From CAVVJA01 sp963809815 (GTDB taxonomy: Bacteria > Actinomycetota > Actinomycetes > Mycobacteriales > Jatrophihabitantaceae): a stretch of 64,000 nucleotides of DNA. The stretch covers positions 1-64,000 of the forward strand of contig CAWELM010000018.1 in NCBI GenBank assembly GCA_963809815.1. The letters run 5' to 3'. The position numbers were made by a program, and so were the translations under genes. Shown here in pieces: positions 62,275 to 64,000 of this stretch; within the stretch, counting starts at the first letter, position 1; the number at the start of each line of letters is the position of its first letter. The notes under the pieces are model-generated. The model saw nothing but the letters and a program-made list of their open reading frames with translations. It did no database searches and was not told the DNA's origin.

Positions 62275-64000
62275 TCAGGCGGCGGGACGCTGTTCGGTTG
62301 CGCCGTTTGTCTCGAGCGCCGCGGCCAGGATCTCGGCGACGTCGCCCACCAAATGGACCTGCAGCTTCTGCAGAACCTCGGCCGGCACGTCGTCCAGGTC
62401 AGGCTCGTTGCGCTGAGGCAGAAAGACCTCGCGGAGCCCGGCCCGCTGGGCGGCGAGCAGCTTTTGCTTGACACCCCCGATCGGAAGCACCCGACCGTTG
62501 AGGGTCACCTCACCAGTCATTCCGACCTCACTGCGTACCGGTCGTCCCGACGCCAGTGACGTAAGCGCCGTGACCATCGTGACGCCGGCCGACGGGCCGT
62601 CCTTGGGGACCGCGCCCGCAGGGACGTGCACGTGCACGCTGCGATCGAGCGTCGCGGGATCAAGCCCGAGCTCACCGGCATGCGACCGCACGTACGACAG
62701 CGCAATCTGCGCGGACTCCTTCATCACGTCACCGAGCTGACCGGTCAACGTCAGGCCAGCGCGGCCGTCGGTCGCATTCGCCTCGATGAACAGCACGTCG
62801 CCACCTTGTCCGGTCACAGCCAGACCGGTAGCCACGCCCGGCACCGCCGTCCGCTCGGCCGTCTCTGGGGTAAACCGCGGCCGGCCCAGGTACTCGCGCA
62901 GGTCCGGCTCGTCGATCACTAGCGGTCCCGTGCCGTCCGATCCGGCGGCCAGGCGAGTCGCCACCTTGCGCAGCGCCTTGGCGATCGCCCGCTCGAGCTG
63001 GCGGACACCGGCCTCGCGGGTGTAGTCGGCGGCTATCTCGCGCAGCGCCGCGTCCGTGATCTGCACCTCGTCCGCCGTCAGCGCAGCGCGCTCCAGTTGG
63101 CGTGGCAGCAGATACTCACGAGCGATCGCGACCTTGTCGTCTTCGGTGTACCCATCGAGGGCCACCATCTCCATCCGGTCGAGCAGCGCGCTCGGGATCG
63201 TGTCGATGACGTTCGCCGTGGCGATGAACAGCACATCGGACAGATCGAGGTCCAGATCCAGGTAGTGGTCTCGGAACGTGTGGTTCTGCGCCGGGTCCAG
63301 CACCTCGAGCAATGCCGCCGCCGGGTCACCCCGGTAGTCGGCTCCGACCTTGTCGATCTCGTCCAGCAGCAGGACCGGGTTCATGGAGCCAGCCTCGCCG
63401 ATTGCCCGCACGATCCGTCCCGGCAGCGCGCCGACATACGTCCGACGGTGTCCCCGGATCTCGGCCTCGTCCCGGACGCCGCCGAGCGAAACCCGGACGA
63501 ACTTGCGCCCGAGGGCACGCGCGACGCTCTCACCGAGCGACGTCTTGCCTACCCCGGGAGGTCCAACCAGCACCAGAACCGCACCGGAACCGCGGCCGCC
63601 GACGACCTCCAGTCCCCGCTGCGCCCGGCGGGCACGCACGGCCAAGTATTCGACGATCCGATCCTTGACGTCCTGCAGCCCGTGGTGATCGGCGTCAAGA
63701 ACGCCGCGAGCCGCCCGGACGTCGGTGCTGTCCTGGGTTCGCTCGTTCCACGGAAGCTCAAGGACGGTGTCCAACCACGTGCGGATCCAACCCGATTCCG
63801 GACTTTGATCGCTGGCCCGCTCCAGACGACCCACCTCGCGCAGTGCGGCCTCGCGCACATTGTCCGGCAGCGAGGCGGCCTCGACCCGCGAACGGTAGTC
63901 CTGGGCGCCGTCCGGCTCGTCCTCGCCGAGCTCCTTGCGGATCGCCGCGAGCTGCTGGCGGAGCAGGAATTCGCGCTGGTTCTTCTCCATACCGTCGCGA
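62275..64000 (-). CDS. lon: ATP-dependent protease Lon (5' end cut by window edge)
   Basis: The frame is open to the right edge; about 575 C-terminal residues are visible, in-frame upstream of an internal MEKNQREFLLRQQLAAIRKE. Walker A is VGPPGVGKTSLGE, Walker B is VLLLDEIDKVG, and sensor residues are in FIATANVIDTIPSALLDRME. The protease domain has the catalytic Ser in KDGPSAGVTM and Lys in GGVKQKLLAAQRAG. It degrades misfolded and regulatory proteins in the cytosol. The N-terminal substrate domain lies outside the window. Confidence 0.96.
   Translation of the reverse strand, partial: RDGMEKNQREFLLRQQLAAIRKELGEDEPDGAQDYRSRVEAASLPDNVREAALREVGRLERASDQSPESGWIRTWLDTVLELPWNERTQDSTDVRAARGVLDADHHGLQDVKDRIVEYLAVRARRAQRGLEVVGGRGSGAVLVLVGPPGVGKTSLGESVARALGRKFVRVSLGGVRDEAEIRGHRRTYVGALPGRIVRAIGEAGSMNPVLLLDEIDKVGADYRGDPAAALLEVLDPAQNHTFRDHYLDLDLDLSDVLFIATANVIDTIPSALLDRMEMVALDGYTEDDKVAIAREYLLPRQLERAALTADEVQITDAALREIAADYTREAGVRQLERAIAKALRKVATRLAAGSDGTGPLVIDEPDLREYLGRPRFTPETAERTAVPGVATGLAVTGQGGDVLFIEANATDGRAGLTLTGQLGDVMKESAQIALSYVRSHAGELGLDPATLDRSVHVHVPAGAVPKDGPSAGVTMVTALTSLASGRPVRSEVGMTGEVTLNGRVLPIGGVKQKLLAAQRAGLREVFLPQRNEPDLDDVPAEVLQKLQVHLVGDVAEILAAALETNGATEQRPAA

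Overview
The window reads as the chromosome of a high-GC Gram-positive actinobacterium. It has the coproporphyrin-dependent haem genes (hemE, cgoX/hemY, hemQ), actinobacteria-restricted families (DUF3000, DUF3039, DUF3093, DUF3099, DUF3159, DUF3710, DUF4193, DUF7455), polyphosphate glucokinase, an IdeR repressor and two primary-type sigma factors. Gene order from about 15 kb to 54 kb follows the Mycobacterium tuberculosis block from the HemQ gene (Rv2676c) through dxs1, ceoBC, dut, suhB, ppgK and sigA to sigB and ideR. I judge it an actinomycete outside Mycobacterium, possibly Frankia- or Jatrophihabitans-like; the species cannot be fixed from the sequence alone.

Region 1 (1-12.4 kb) is accessory and partly decayed. 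A minus-strand run holds a LuxR-type AAA regulator, a DUF4242 protein, a small secreted protein, a doubtful small gene and a very large zinc-dependent phospholipase C-like protein cut by the left edge. After it come a VOC protein, orphan hypotheticals, a TetR remnant abutting an IS30 transposase remnant, an IS256 remnant, a YCII-domain remnant and a LigD-type primase/polymerase gene whose 3' part is frameshifted.

Region 2 (12.4-40.8 kb) is the conserved core: msrB, sppA, the haem operon (hemE carries an apparent single-base frameshift), DUF3000-RNase D, a fadA-fadB beta-oxidation pair, a two-component system, dxs, an RNA methyltransferase, an APC-type permease divergent from the potassium-channel regulators ceoB-ceoC, DUF3159-OB fold, DUF3710-dut, cei, suhB, ppgK and sigA. 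A 90-bp tandem repeat fills the dut/DUF3093 divergent intergenic region.

Region 3 (40.9-51 kb) is inserted between the sigA and sigB neighbourhoods relative to M. tuberculosis. It carries a kdp locus in which the sensor kinase KdpD and, 5 kb away, the response regulator KdpE are intact, while every transporter gene is broken: kdpF has a nonsense codon, kdpA an internal deletion, kdpB and kdpC are fused across a deletion, and kdpC has a further frameshift. A YihY/BrkB membrane protein with a repeat-expanded proline-rich tail follows.

Region 4 (51-64 kb) returns to core genes: DUF3039, DUF3099, dtd, a sigB-like gene behind a SigH/SigE-type promoter, ideR, a gltD-like oxidoreductase, a DUF4192 protein, a NUDIX protein with a second domain, a PAP2 membrane phosphatase, a GH15 trehalase-like enzyme, and lon cut by the right edge. 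I saw no rRNA, tRNA or CRISPR array.
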